Of a DNA stretch of 64,000 nucleotides, positions 11,179-23,574 are shown piece by piece. This DNA comes from Isoetes taiwanensis. Lineage: Eukaryota > Streptophyta > Lycopodiopsida > Isoetales > Isoetaceae. The notes beneath the pieces are model-generated. The model did no database searches. It was not told the DNA's origin and worked only from the letters and a program-made list of their open reading frames with translations. Every line of letters begins with the position of its first letter. Positions within the stretch are counted from its first letter, which is position 1. Made by a program: the position numbers and the translations under genes. Location: positions 12,228,716 to 12,292,715 of the forward strand of contig JAJEKV010000027.1 of NCBI GenBank assembly GCA_021234155.1, in the 5' to 3' direction.

Positions 11179-12213
11179 TGTGCTCAAAGCATTTGTGATA
11201 TTCCAATGTTTGAGTTTTCTATTGTGGGAGATGCTTGTGGCAATGGTTTGTGCTAAGATTTTAGCCCGATATTGTATTCGAAATTGTATATTTTGAGCGA
11301 TTTGAGCAGCTTATTTGCAGCTAGTGGTCATGTTTCCTTTTCATAGGTTTTTAGAATGTATTTTGTTTGCAATGGTAAGGGGCCATTTTCTCAGGGCATA
11401 GATAAGAGTGCACGCCCCTTTCTTTGTGCACGCCCCTTTTTTTGTGCGCAAATGCTTCGAGTACCTTTTATCAAAAAGTCTAAGTTGCAACATTTGCAAA
11501 AAATGCAAATTCGAGATAACAACTCTCTCGTAAAAATATTCCCTTTGTTGTGCCACATCATTAGCTAGGAATTTTTCAACAGAAATTGAAGTGCAAGTTT
11601 CAATGGTGCAAAAAAGCAGGCGATTGTGATACAAAAATGTATATTTTGTATTATCGTTCCGGGTCTGTTAAAATTAATCCGGGTCATTGGATGTTGGCAT
11701 ATGCCACAAAGATATGCCATGGGGCTTAATTTTGAGCCCTCAAACACAAGTCAAGATGGGGTCAACGATGGGGCCCACCTATCTTGCTTGACTTACCCTA
11801 ACATTTGATAAAACCATTGGAAAAATATCATGCTTTGCACCTAGCGACCAAACAAGAATATTAAACATTGAAAATAGACAATGATGAGCCCGGGAGTCGA
11901 ACTCGATGCTTGAGATCCCACGCTCATCCGGGCATACCAGGCATCTCAAAGGAGAGATGCCTAGTATACCTAGGCCAAGCCCACTAACAAACAAAAGGAG
12001 TTAGTATCACTGCATTATTTCAATATGTAAAGAGCCACTCAAACTCCGTTTATACAGCAGCTTCATGCAAAAGAATGAACACGTGTCAAGATCATACCTG
12101 CCAAAGAAGACCAAGCTGCAACACATTCAGAAAATAAACAAGTTTCTCATTTATAAAAGCATAAGCAGTTCTTCCAGGCCACACAAAAACATAAAGAAGG
12201 AGATGAAAACAGA
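11179..12213. other. Gene-free stretch with a tRNA-like SINE candidate
   Basis: No coding feature is supported. On the minus strand, between about 11990 and 11880, there is a pol III-like A box (TGGCCTAGGTAT) and a B box (GAGTTCGACTCCC), separated by roughly 75 bp. The spacing includes an internal GGCATCTC/GAGATGCC stem, wider than typical, so the SINE call is tentative. A doubled CACGCCCC(T)nGTGC motif occurs at 11411-11452. Confidence 0.4.
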
Positions 12214-13730
12214 TCAGTTCATGGGCGCGCCACTCTGAGCATGCCTAATCAGTTCATCCAACCGCCGAATCTCTTGCACGAGCAAGACTCTAGCTAAGCT
12301 CATATGAGAGCGCAGCACATGTAACTCAGACACAGGTACACCCAATTGATCCCATTCTACAGCAGAGATAGCATTCTGGATCGAAGCATAGAACCCATTG
12401 AGCTGCCTCCTAAGCAAGCGCAAGGACGCCGCAATCCTATGCGCTTCAGTTCCCACCTGCACGATGCTACTAACAAATTCTTGAAAGTAGAGAGAAAATC
12501 TCGTGCTCGGTAGAGAATATGACCGGATCGGGATGTGAAGCTTCAACTCTAGAGGAAATATAGGAATCGGGCAAAGAACAGGAGGAACATTTCCACCCCA
12601 AAGAATAAAGCTCTCCATCGATTGTCCATCACTACCGCAACTAAGAACCAAACAAAGCCATGAAAAAAGACAAAACTGTACATCCAAAGCCAACAAATAT
12701 GATCACCCAAACAACCCATGGTGCAATCACCCACAATGGCAGGGGATGAAATCCACACCGGGCTCCAAAACAACCACATCATCTTTGTCATGACTATAAG
12801 ATTCATCACAAACATCCACGGAAATTAAAGTCTTGCTCATCCTCGGGGATGCTATCATCCCAATACCTTCTCCTCCGGGGCCATTTCGGGCTCTCTGAGT
12901 GCACGAACCCAAAGAGGTAGCCCAAACAAAATAGTTCTCATGCCGGGAGGGCATGCATTGAGAAGGATTTAGGAGCACCCTCCATCTTTGCGGGACACGG
13001 TGCTTTCGTTAATGTGGGCGTGATTGGAAGGTATAATCCAAGAACTGGATAGTGTAAACTTACCGAAACGGATCATTACGGCCAATGTAAGCAGGAGGCT
13101 AGCGATCATCTTACGGTTGCCATGATAGTTAACATAATGGGCAAAGACGATTAAGCAAATTCTTATTATCAAAGCACAACTAAGTTCTTGGTGTCACCAG
13201 GCTCCCCATCTCGGTATAAATCCTTACCTTTCGATGCAATCCTCACTGATATTATGAAGGTGACAGACATAGTGGACCTTTCCAAAATCTTTCATACAAT
13301 AACCAACCATACCTTCAAAACAGTGAAGGCGGGTATTCTTCAAGGCTTTACAGACCAGGATAACACCAGGAGGCTTACTAGCCCGGTTAAATTCCTTCTT
13401 AATGGCATCATTCATGGCCCCGGGGGTTTTGAGCGCCCTCTAAAGACTGAACCGACAAAGGCAAGTGGTCTACAATAGCACCCCTTTCCATAGCTACAGC
13501 TCCGGCAACACACCTCCTATCACAAAAACCGACAAGGCCATCGTAGAAACTCACAGGGACATCCTGCCCAGACAAACCTAGGGTCACACTCACATCTATC
13601 AGGTTCCAACTCGATCAGCAAACAAATCCTGGCCTCTCACTCCGGAATTGGAATTCAAGACATGGCTCACAGAAGCAGGGCCAGAGGAGCGCCCACTCTG
13701 AGCCTTTCTGGCTGCCCTCTTCATCGACAT
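12214..13730 (-). pseudogene. Degraded HUH/Rep-like transposase, possibly replitron-type
   Basis: Reading the minus strand from an ATG at 13730, successive frames give MSMKRAARKAQSGRSS, then VPVSFYDGLVGFCDRRC and AVAMERGAIVDHLPL (about 13460-13570), then GMVGYCMKDFGKVHY (about 13280-13330), then LTLAVMIRFGKFTLSSSWII (about 13030-13110), and finally a helix-rich C-terminal ORF (12214-12696) ending HAQSGAPMN. The block VERG...DHLxL resembles the HUH (H-x-H) metal site with the second His replaced by Pro. GYCMKD fits the Y-x-x-K catalytic motif of rolling-circle Rep nucleases. The spacing and order fit HUH endonucleases of the replitron group, from my knowledge of that family. At least three frameshifts or stops make it inactive. 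Alternatives are another Rep-like element or a coincidental motif match. Confidence 0.5.
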
Positions 13731-14265
<535 letters not shown>

Positions 14266-14896
14266 AACAAACAAACAAAAGCAAAAACGACACACTAGTA
14301 GGCCTTAGCAAGAAAATTTTCAAGGCATTTAAAGCTTGACCATATATTGCAATGAAAGTCATTATTGTCATTGAAAATTAGCAATGCATTGGTTGCATCT
14401 CTTGGAAATTAGGAAGAACTGAATGTTGGTTGTTATGCCATGTTTAAACTAGATTTTTTTTCCCTTTTCGTTCTTTCATGGCTAAATTGAGATGATGATG
14501 TTCTGTAAGATACATTTTTATTTGCTGCCAACACAAAAATAGGTGCAAGATTGAACATTTAGCCCAAAAGCAAGAATTTTTCTGATAAATACCTCTTGTT
14601 CTTGGAAGTTTGACATTGTTTTATGCATCTACCTGATCGTTAAAAAAAAATCTGCAACAAAATAGTGAATTCGAATGAAAAGATCCAAAAATCTTCAGCA
14701 ATTTTGCGTCAAGCAACCGCAATGTGTTCTGCCCTTTATTCCGATGCCTGTCGTGCCTCTAGTCTCCTCACATATGATCCGGAGAATTCCTCTGATTTGC
14801 CTGTTCTAACCGTAGTTAAACTCCACTCTGGGAAATGCGGGGGTAAGGACCCCTCTAGTATAAATTCGGTATATGGTAGAGGTATACGAAAGGGGT

Positions 14897-15178
14897 GCAA
14901 TATTAGGGGTGGCCACATGATCATTTTTCTGCCTTCAACGGCAGATTTTGAGGCAAAAACGGAAGTGGAGGCCTCCATCTTGAAGCTCGGAGGCCGGGTT
15001 TTCAATCTTCCATTCCGGAAGGGAGCATCCACAAAAATAAGTTCGACTGCTGGTTCCCCTCTCTTTCAAGCTCTTCCCCTTTATTCTGCTCTTCACCTCC
15101 CCGGTATCCGCCTCGTGATGAAATTGAGATACGGAGGTGGAGGCAGCAAATATTGCATGTGGCCACCCCTATTGTTGC
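14897..15178. mobile_element. MITE-like element with 23-bp terminal inverted repeats
   Basis: Left end 14897-14919 is GCAATATTAGGGGTGGCCAC plus ATG. The right end 15156-15178 is its reverse complement with two mismatches (CATGTGGCCACCCCTATTGT plus TGC). The element is 282 bp. The 172-residue open frame at 14665-15183 runs across both ends and is therefore probably fortuitous. No clear target duplication was found. Confidence 0.65.
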
Positions 15179-18100
15179 AGTGATCAGAGCAACCGAGGAA
15201 GACTGAAAGGATCAAGATCAGAGATGAGGAGGGATCAAAAAATTTGAGGGACCGCCGAAGAAAGAAACTAGACAGAAAGAAAGTATTGTATCCGAAGAAT
15301 GGGAAGGGAAAAAACTAACGAACGAAGAATTTCAACACAGGCGAGGTAAAGAACCAAAAACCAACAGCTAGTCCGATCCATGCTGACCGAAAACGGCATA
15401 CTGGTATTATGCCGTACTGCCAATCAATCTGGCAGACGATAATCCGGGGCAGACCTCCCCAACCAGGCTGTAGGGCGAACAAATCCAAAGGCAACCAAAT
15501 CAGGTCCAAGACGGTGGAAGCAAGCAGACAAAGCAACGAATTGTCAAACAGAACTAGATCCACGCTCAAACTGACAACAAACAGAAAATAAAAAAGAGAA
15601 ACTGACCAAATACCGCTGTTGAAACCATTAAATCGAAGCATCCAATGAGCATAGCACACAGATTCAAGCAAAAAGAGAGGTTAACATCATAAAGAAACAA
15701 TGCACTTACCTTGTGGGATGCAGTCTCTGGATGTGGAAGGCAAGTATGGACCAGCAGCAACCACCGGACACTAGCTTTGGTGTGGATGACATTGGATGAG
15801 AAGTAGAAGGTAGGTAGAGGAGACAATGACCAAATGCAAAAGCCCAAGAGAATGCCGGGGAGGGTATGATGATGGGGCATCCCAATCCAAGGAATGGCGG
15901 TTCTATAGAACCGTGGCATTATATTGCACATGTTAATATAACATGTGAATATAACCTATGTTTCCATATGGCAGTTCTCTAGTGATCCAAGTAGTCCAAT
16001 TGAGTACTAACCCAAAATCGTAGAAGTAAAAAGGGCAAGAACCCAAAAGTTGCCTTCTCGGGTTCTAACTTAGGATGAGATTAGAGGAGTGCTTGGAGCA
16101 ATGCCGAACATAATTTATCCTTGCAGCACCAGCCAAGCTCAAGTTTCAAGATATTTCTGATATTTTCATGCGTTTCAGTGGCATGGACATGTGCCCATGC
16201 GTTGGAGCCACCCAAGGATCTGGTACTGATTTTGTCAATTAATGCAAACTTCCACGGCTATTCTTAGGTTGGATTAATACCTATTTTTAGTCTTAAGATG
16301 ACCTCTAGAACTTAAGAGCCCAAACCTATAACCTAGACTAACGAATGAACCCTAATCATGTTAAACAGATTAGTTAGATTAGATCTGTTCTTTATGTTAT
16401 TTCGAGTCATTTTGTTATATGATGATGGATGATATCTCTGTTGCGCACCTCTTGTGCTTGGGAAAGGGAAGATCTAGAAACCATGAATAATATGCTCCTA
16501 TTGATAGACCTCATCAATTCCCATTCATATGTGACTTGTGCATATAGGAGCCTACGTAGTTGTGGGTTGCAGGGCTAGATTGGCTGACAAGGAAGGCCTG
16601 TCCAATTGCAATTGATCCCTTGACATGTAGAGTCTACTGGGGGTTCTTAATGGGCTAGGCCTATTACCTTGTCACTGCATGTGTGCAAGTTATGGGCTCG
16701 ACACCTCCCTGGATGGTGCGCTGCCTCGGTGGGGTTATTCGTATATGGGCATGGGAGAACCATAATCCTCTAGCTACCTACCTGTAGTTGGCATGGATCT
16801 TCTAGAGGATATTAGTCTTTCTTCTACGCTGCTTTATCGGGCCAGGGAAGATGCAATCCTAGAGTAGTCCTCTTCCTCAGGACTATTATCTCTGCGTAAA
16901 CTATAGTCAAGTCCCAATACTTATCGATCTATCTAAAAGTATATCGAGGAGGAGCGGATGGAGGAACTACCATCGCCATGTTCCTTTGCCATCCCCATCC
17001 AACTTTATGAACTCCATGCAATTGACATCCCGAAGGACCAAGCCATCTCCACCTCCATAAGTCCGAGCTTTGGGTAGACATGTGTTGATATATATTGTAT
17101 CTGCTTATATTGTTATCTGAATTATGGTGATTCCACCTTTGGAGATGGCTATGTTGTATGTTATATTTTGTCATGTGTTCATGTTGATATGCGCTTCCAC
17201 AGCTAGGTGGTCTTGAAGGAGACGGGATAAATGCCACGTCTATTCCTCCAACTTTGGATCTTGTTCAGCATCAAGAGCTTAACATCAGATAGACGGCTTC
17301 ATGTTGGTGAGATATTTGCGAGCGTAATGGAATCTCCTATTCCCATATGGTCGGGCATCTGGATACGAGCAAGGAATGCTATAAGTACAACCAGATTTTC
17401 ATACTCAACCGCTAAAAATGACCACTAAGAACAAGCCATCCTTATAACCATGTGCTATTGGAACTTTTCAAAGACAAAGATCAAGTATAGCTTTTTACAT
17501 CCTTAGGTCCTCCAACATGCTCGCGTCTTTGACATTTGGCACTTTTGAAGTTTCTATAACAGATGGCATCCTCACATTTGCACAATCAAAGGCTTTCTTA
17601 AGGGTCTTACTTCTAAGTCTCTTGTCTTTGCCGCCCCAATAACTCTATTAGCCATCCCTACCTTGTCAAGTCATTTTTCTTTTTTAGCGTCGATAGTAAT
17701 AGTTTTAGTCGCTTCTCTTATTACTAGGTTCTTTTGCATCGGTGGATCTCAGAGTTGTTGCAAATGCGCCATCATTTGCAGCGTCTCCGTAAATCTCTAG
17801 GGGGTGAAACTAGAGATCTTTGGTGCTATAGACTTCAGCAATGACAAGCATTCACCCTCAATCAATAACTTTGGAATGACATTGATGGTCTCCTTCCATT
17901 TCTAGGAAAAAGGAAGAGCCCAATTTTAGCCACAAAAATATGTTTGCTTTGGATCGACACCTAAGATTGGAAACAATCTCGTACGTAAATTGATATTCCA
18001 CCAAATCCCTTAACCATGTCAATTTCTTTCATAATCCAACTACTTCCGACAAGTTGAAACCCATTTGTTACTGGCATAGATCTATATTGGTGTTATCATG

Positions 18101-19872
18101 TGTGTGAATAGGATAAGTCTACATCCCTCCATGAGTCAATCATAGAATCCACTTTGGCTTGATTTATAAGCCATGAACACTCCAAGCTACTTGTCATGAG
18201 GGTCTCAAGTCTCTAATTGCTCTTTTTCCTTTTTGATGATTAGTGCTTTCCTAGATATATCCAAGAAGGCAATAAAGCCTTGATCCCAAGTTTCTCTTAC
18301 TTTTGCCATCTCTTTTCTTCTAGATTTTGATTGCATTGGCATAAGATCATGGTCCAACAAGCTTGTGGCCTTTCAAAGCTACTCAGTTTTGCAAAACTAT
18401 CTTTCAACAAAATGAAATTTGATGCAGGAATCAGTCCGAATACTCTCATGGCTTCCCTAATCTTTTGCAATGTAACTTGGAGCAATCCAGAAATATTAAG
18501 GTTTCTGGCTGTATGTTGTTGTTCTAATACTTCAATTGATACTCTTTCTTTATGCAAAATCATTCACTCCTTTTGTACCATCTGTTATCGAACTTGTCAG
18601 CTAGTTTTCTAAATTGCTCACATCTTCCTCTAGCTTTAGCAAATTCTCCTGGCCTAATTGTTGTTGGTTGAAGGCTTCCCTCAATTCCAAATGCTGAGGC
18701 TTTGGAGCAATACCTCGTTCAAAGGTTTCCTTAGTTGCCAATCTCACTTTTGAGATCCTCTATGGCTGCCAAATTGATAGTTCTTCATTGATTATGGACT
18801 CTCTCATTGAAGGAGAGCATTGCTTTTTGCCTCCTTACAAGGAAGACCATGCGAATCCTGTTCAATGCTCAGGTTTGGCATTAATAGGCACTAACAAACC
18901 CATTGCTTGAATCCACAACATAGCCCATGATGCTGTGACTGTCCCAATAGATCTAGGGTTTTATCTAACCTGAGAGCCCCCAAGGGATTCCACTAGATGA
19001 TCTAAGCTGAACATAGTCTTATGTACCAACCAAGATATAACTCAAGTATCCATCTGGAGACCCATCAAGGCTACAAACTACTGATTATGGCCAAGATTCC
19101 TCTTATATACTGAGACTTGGAATATATAATGCTCAGATACACGATCCAATCCATACGTTATATGACTAGATGGATGTTAGATGATTCTCCAGTTTTGCTA
19201 TGCTGGATGGAGGTAATTATTATGAATATGCACTCCTCATGCTTGGGCATGGGGGGAAACCTATAGGCTTTGTCGAATTACATATGTATCTAATTGTATT
19301 CCAAACCCGTTAATTTTATCATGTGTGCATAAGAGGCCATCTAATTGCAAATGATGTGTTGTGATGAAGAACCAGATAACGAGGGTATTGGAACTGTGGA
19401 TTAAGGATCTTGCCGAGCATGGTTTGTGGAGTCCTGGAAGTGATCTAGACAGAATAATCTATTATTGAGTGCAGGTAGAGTATGGGTCTGGCACCTCCTA
19501 GATCAGTAGTGTAGCAAATTCAAAACCATTTCGATTCAAGACCAGTTTTCGCTAATGCGTTCGAACCTGCTCTTGTGTTTTCCTTGTTTATAATTAATGA
19601 TTCTCCTTCCTGATTCAATATTGTTCTTTGCTACGGCCTCGAAAGTATAATCGAAATCTCTTGCAAGAGATATTGCTAAGTTTTCTCATAGCTATGGGTT
19701 CAGTCAGTGAACAAAGAATACATGCGTGTTTTCTCGGATCTTGAGTGCCTATGAACAAATTTATTGACTTGGAGCAAGAGAATCAGATGTTGTTCATGTA
19801 GCTAGTAAGTTTAAGGCAACAATCCTCGGGAGCATAGAATACTTTGAAGGAGTCCTAGATTAGTCTCCCAGA
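15179..19872. other. Long region without a recognisable gene
   Basis: About 4.7 kb of AT-rich sequence. Features seen: a perfect palindrome CACATGTTAATATAACATGTG near 15930-15955, and on the minus strand between about 18840 and 18297 fragments with coiled-coil-like composition (AAIEDLKSEIGN; an open frame starting MILHKERVSIEVLEQQHTAR). These resemble decayed gag-type protein but contain many stops. The right part precedes the gag region of the sushi-like element and should contain its 5' LTR and leader, but no LTR pair could be recognised by eye. Confidence 0.4.
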
Positions 19873-20731
19873 GATGTTCAATCCCCCTCTTCATATGCTA
19901 CAGATTTTTGACTTTTCGCTTGTGATGTTTCTTGGGACAAGTAGCTTTGATGATCAACTCCAACATGGGCTACGTAGCGATGTGAAGGATCTTCTATTGA
20001 CGTTCCCGAAGGATCTAAAATCCCTTACAGAAGGTATTAGTCGAGCAGTTTGGTATGGTAATCAGTTATTTAAGTGGTGTTCTAAAGATCTTCGGACTTC
20101 ATGCCTTAGATCAGAGCAGACTTATGCCTCAATAGCGACGACCCCGCCCTCAATCCCTATGTAAGTATCTAGCACAGGTCTTGTAGATGGTCCCATGCCA
20201 ATGGAAGGCAACGCAACGTCAAAGACCAGTGTTAGAGAGTGAGAAGCAAATGCGTCGAGCAAATCGATCATGTTATATTGTGGTAGCCTCGGACATGTAG
20301 CGGTGAATTGTGCATATAGACCAAGATGTTAAGTAAATTAAGTAAGTGTAGTGGTAAACTTGATTCCAGTTATCCATTTAGTCTAGTAGTCCTATAGCCC
20401 TAAGAACTGTGCTCGGTTCAATAGATATAAAATTTTGAGACATTTAGAAGGGGAGTTAAACAAGTAAGTCCATCCAAAGTCGGAGCCATTTGGTTGGACA
20501 GTCCAGGATATGTAAAGTCTATTCTAGTGTTGGCACCATTCCATCGATTCAAGTCAGTCAAGTTTTTGCAGTAGAAGTTGAGCTCAGTACAACTAAGTGC
20601 TATCAAGTTCTTACCTGGTTTCAGGAGTCCTCTTATTGCGTGGGTCGAGAATTTAGCTTGGCACATCAAATCTTCTTGAATAAGCATCATTATCTAGCTT
20701 CTATGGCAGTCATTGATGGGCATCCTACTGC
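19873..20731 (+). mobile_element. Sushi/chromovirus-like Ty3/gypsy element, 5' part (gag, protease)
   Basis: The open frame from 19874 has gag-like DDQLQHGLRSDVKDLLLTFP. At about 20265-20320 a zinc-knuckle remnant LYCGSLGHVAVNC keeps the C-x4-H-x4-C part but lacks the first cysteine. At about 20570-20730 a protease-like region reads SSYCVGREFSLAHQIFLNKH and VIDGHPTA, matching the retropepsin part of sushi-like elements although the catalytic D-S/T-G is not clean. The reading stops exactly at the CACTA insertion and continues beyond it at 32346. Several stops show it is inactive. Confidence 0.75.
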
Positions 20732-21140
20732 CACTACTAGAGAACGGGCTATTAGCGACGTCGGTTTGCGACGTATGGCAAACGTCGACGTCGCAAAATA
20801 ATCGCGAGTTCTTAAAAGGTCGCTAAGATTTTTTCACGACGTCGCATGTGCGACGTGCCACGTCGCATTACAAACGTTCAAGCAGACGTCACAATGGCCT
20901 ACGTTGCAACAGCAACGCACCACGTCGGAACTGCAACGCGCCACGTCGTATGGGCAACGTTTAACGTCGTTTATACAACGCGGCGTCGCATATGAAACGT
21001 CCGACGTAGTTCATGCGACGCCACGTTGCATGTGCGACGTGACACGTTGTATGGTCAACGTCTAATGTAACACATGCGACGTCACGTCGAAGGTGCGACG
21101 TCGTGTACGTTTTATGTGCGACGTCATGTCTGATACGTTA
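20732..21140. repeat. CACTA left terminal and subterminal repeat region
   Basis: After the 32-bp inverted repeat, about 370 bp carry dozens of copies of a core CGACGT/ACGTCG or CAACGT/ACGTTG hexamer in both orientations. In CACTA elements such repeats are the binding sites of the tnpA-type protein; that role is inferred here. Confidence 0.85.
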
Positions 21141-21219
21141 CTTTAGTAAAACTCTAATAAAAACCCGAGACCTATTTTCTTTTGTATGCTTGGCTTGCGC
21201 CTAGAAGAGCCTTCTATTA

Positions 21220-21970
21220 ATGGATGATAGCGTTGCTCCGATTCGTGCTGATCGTCGTGTACAACGTACTTTGAGGATTATAGAGGATGTTAGCAGAAGA
21301 AAGCCACAAGATGAGATCCCCCTTTTACCGGTAAGAATTCATTGCTTTTAGTTAGTACATTCATGCCAAAGTAACTATCACTTTTTCTATGAATACTAGA
21401 CCGATAAGATCATGTGTGATTGCAAACGATGTGTGGGTCAAAAGAGGCGCTTCAGATCAATCGTCACGGATCATCTCATTAAATGGGGAAGACATGAAGC
21501 TCCAACTACATCGGATGCTCGTGCTGGACATGAGGTGCTTATCCAAACTCTAGTTTATGTATGATTTTAGTTACAGCGTAGAATTTATATTACCTTCTCT
21601 TGTAGGTCATTCAACCTGACCCACGGGTTCTCAACCCCAAGCACAGGAAAGCTTTAGAAAGTGCAATGAGAGAAGAACAAGAAACACTAGAGGGTGCTCC
21701 CTCTTCTTCAGAGTTTCGTGGCGAGGACCCAATGATGGATATATTAGAAGCTCTTAATGCCGATGTTGATTTGGATGATTTAGAATACGAGGAAGATGTT
21801 GGTGATGGAGGACAGACACATGACTATTATGGTAATGATCCCATGATGGTGGAGGCAGAGACAAATGTATTTCCAGGCTCTCAAACATCAAGATTGTCTG
21901 CTTGCTTGTTAATTCTCAATTTACAAACGAAGTATGGATGGAGCAACACAAGTGTGTCTGACCTTTTAAG
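21220..21970 (+). pseudogene. TNP2-like CACTA transposase, N-terminal exons
   Basis: Three exons with consistent phase: 21220-21330 (ATG; MDDSVAPIRADRRVQRTLRI), 21400-21534 (IMCDCKRCVGQKRRFRSIVT then HLIKWGRHE) and 21606-21970 (acidic LDDLEYEEDVGDGG, then SRLSACLLILNLQTKYGWSN and TSVSDLLR). Donors are GTAAGA, GTGCTT and GTATGC; acceptors are AG-terminated. Cysteines plus HLIxWG and the L...LK..YGWS segment are the standard TNP2 N-terminal layout. The next TNP2 segment (GNSLPSHRDDVKK) is found only at 27081, so about 5.1 kb of rearranged DNA splits the gene. This half alone cannot transpose. Confidence 0.8.
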
Positions 21971-22069
21971 GTATGCAACTTAACTAATTTGTTTGTTGAT
22001 TAGTATGGGCTTTTCTTTACTATCTTATCAATAATCGTTATATGTTGGACTCGTCTTCATGGTATTAGC

Positions 22070-23574
22070 CGCCCAAAAGTAACAGACCCATTCACGGTTT
22101 CTGAACAGACCCATTCACGGTTTCTGAACAGACCCATTCTGAACAGACCAAGCTCTTGCTTTCATTTCCTGCCATAGCCGGACCTCTGGTTACCTTTTCC
22201 AAATGGCTGTCGAATCCATGCTTGTCCATCCCAGCCAATCCATGCTTGTCGATCCCAGCCACTGCTTTGATTGATTTTGACGATTTACAAGCTTAGAACC
22301 CACCCCCTTCTGCGAAAAAACCTTTTGTGGATTTGGATGTGAAGCCCCCTCCACAAAAGCAGTCGGTCTACATATAACAAGCTAATTGTTCTCGATTGGC
22401 CTTAGATTGATTTCGAGTTCAAAGGTCTTGTCTTTTTGAGAAGGAGGCCAATTCTTGTATTAAGCAATATTTTGTAGTTCCCAATTCAATTTACAAAGGT
22501 AAGAAAAGTCCAATTTCTGTATCTGACACAGAATTGAAGCAGAGAGCAAACCCTTCCCACAGCAACCAAGAATATTATTCATAATATATTCTGATATAAT
22601 ATTCTCTTTAATATTCTCTTTATTCATTATATTCTGATATAATATTGAATTTGTATTCCTTTGCAAGGCATCTTTTCTGTTTTTACATCAAGCATTCCTT
22701 GTAAATTAGATGGGCGGCTTCATTGTGTTGCTTGTAGCGGGTGCGATACTCTACGACTCCAATCATTGTTCATTATGGAGTGTTATTATGGGGATGCTCG
22801 TCTTTGGTATGAACCTTACGCAAAATATTTAGTTGCTTTCTTTGTGCATTTTAACTTGACGCATGCATGTCTCAGCAGATTTAGGGTCATTCCTGTGGTC
22901 TCTTCTCTTTCCACTTGAAGCTCAAGTTGTTGGAGCTCGTCACCAACGTGGTATTCATGTTTATGTTTATTTTATTTTACTCGCATATCATGTCATGAAA
23001 TTGTTAAAATTATTTTGTTAAAATGCTCGTTTATGTCTAGAACATCAAAAAGGGAGCTCAAGAAGACCGTCTCCACGCAACAATAGATCTGATGACAATA
23101 CTCTAGCTTTATTTATGAATTTCTTGCTAGCCACTTTTTTGTTATACTTAAAAATTGTGGAATATAAATTTAGGGGGCTATGCAAGACCTCAAAGAAATC
23201 AAGCACTACCTCAAAGCGATGCTCCAGTTAGGAGAGTAAGGAGTGATCGATCGGAGGACCATACTCCAGTTTTTTTATGATATTCTTTTAAGCTATTTAT
23301 TTGTGTTGTAACATATTTTACAAATTTTAGAATGCACTTTCCAGGGCATCAAGAAACACCTTTAAGCAATCAACCACTACCAGAAGGCAATGAGCCATCA
23401 CTTCAAGGCAATCAACCAGCACCAGTACAAAGCAATCAACCACCTGCTTGTTTCGCCACACTCACTCCTGAGATGATAAGTCAAGTTGTGGCATATGTTT
23501 TGGCTTCTCAACCACAAAATCAAGGATCTGATGCTTCAAGGCGTAGCAACGATGCTAGTATACATGAAAGAGGC
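22070..23574 (+). repeat. CACTA internal direct duplication, copy 1
   Basis: Starts CGCCCAAAAGTAACAGACCC and matches 28467-30007 almost throughout. It includes a 26-bp tandem motif (CCATTCACGGTTTCTGAACAGAC, two and a half times at 22079-22150) and the open frame starting at 23332. Homology ends at GAAAGAGGC (23574), where the captured host block follows after a short filler. Differences from copy 2 cluster at CTG, CAG and CCG sites. Confidence 0.9.

Noticed and set aside
14665-15183. 172-residue open frame
   Set aside because: Runs through both ends of the MITE at 14897-15178 and has no recognisable domain; best explained as chance.
15315-15931. Two overlapping minus-strand frames rich in hydrophobic residues
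   Set aside because: No motif, no splice context and biased composition; not a supported membrane protein.
16680-19515. Possible LTR pair (TATGGGCTCGACACCTCC and TATGGGTCTGGCACCTCC)
   Set aside because: Similarity is limited to about 40 bp and neither copy has TG...CA ends or a primer-binding site.
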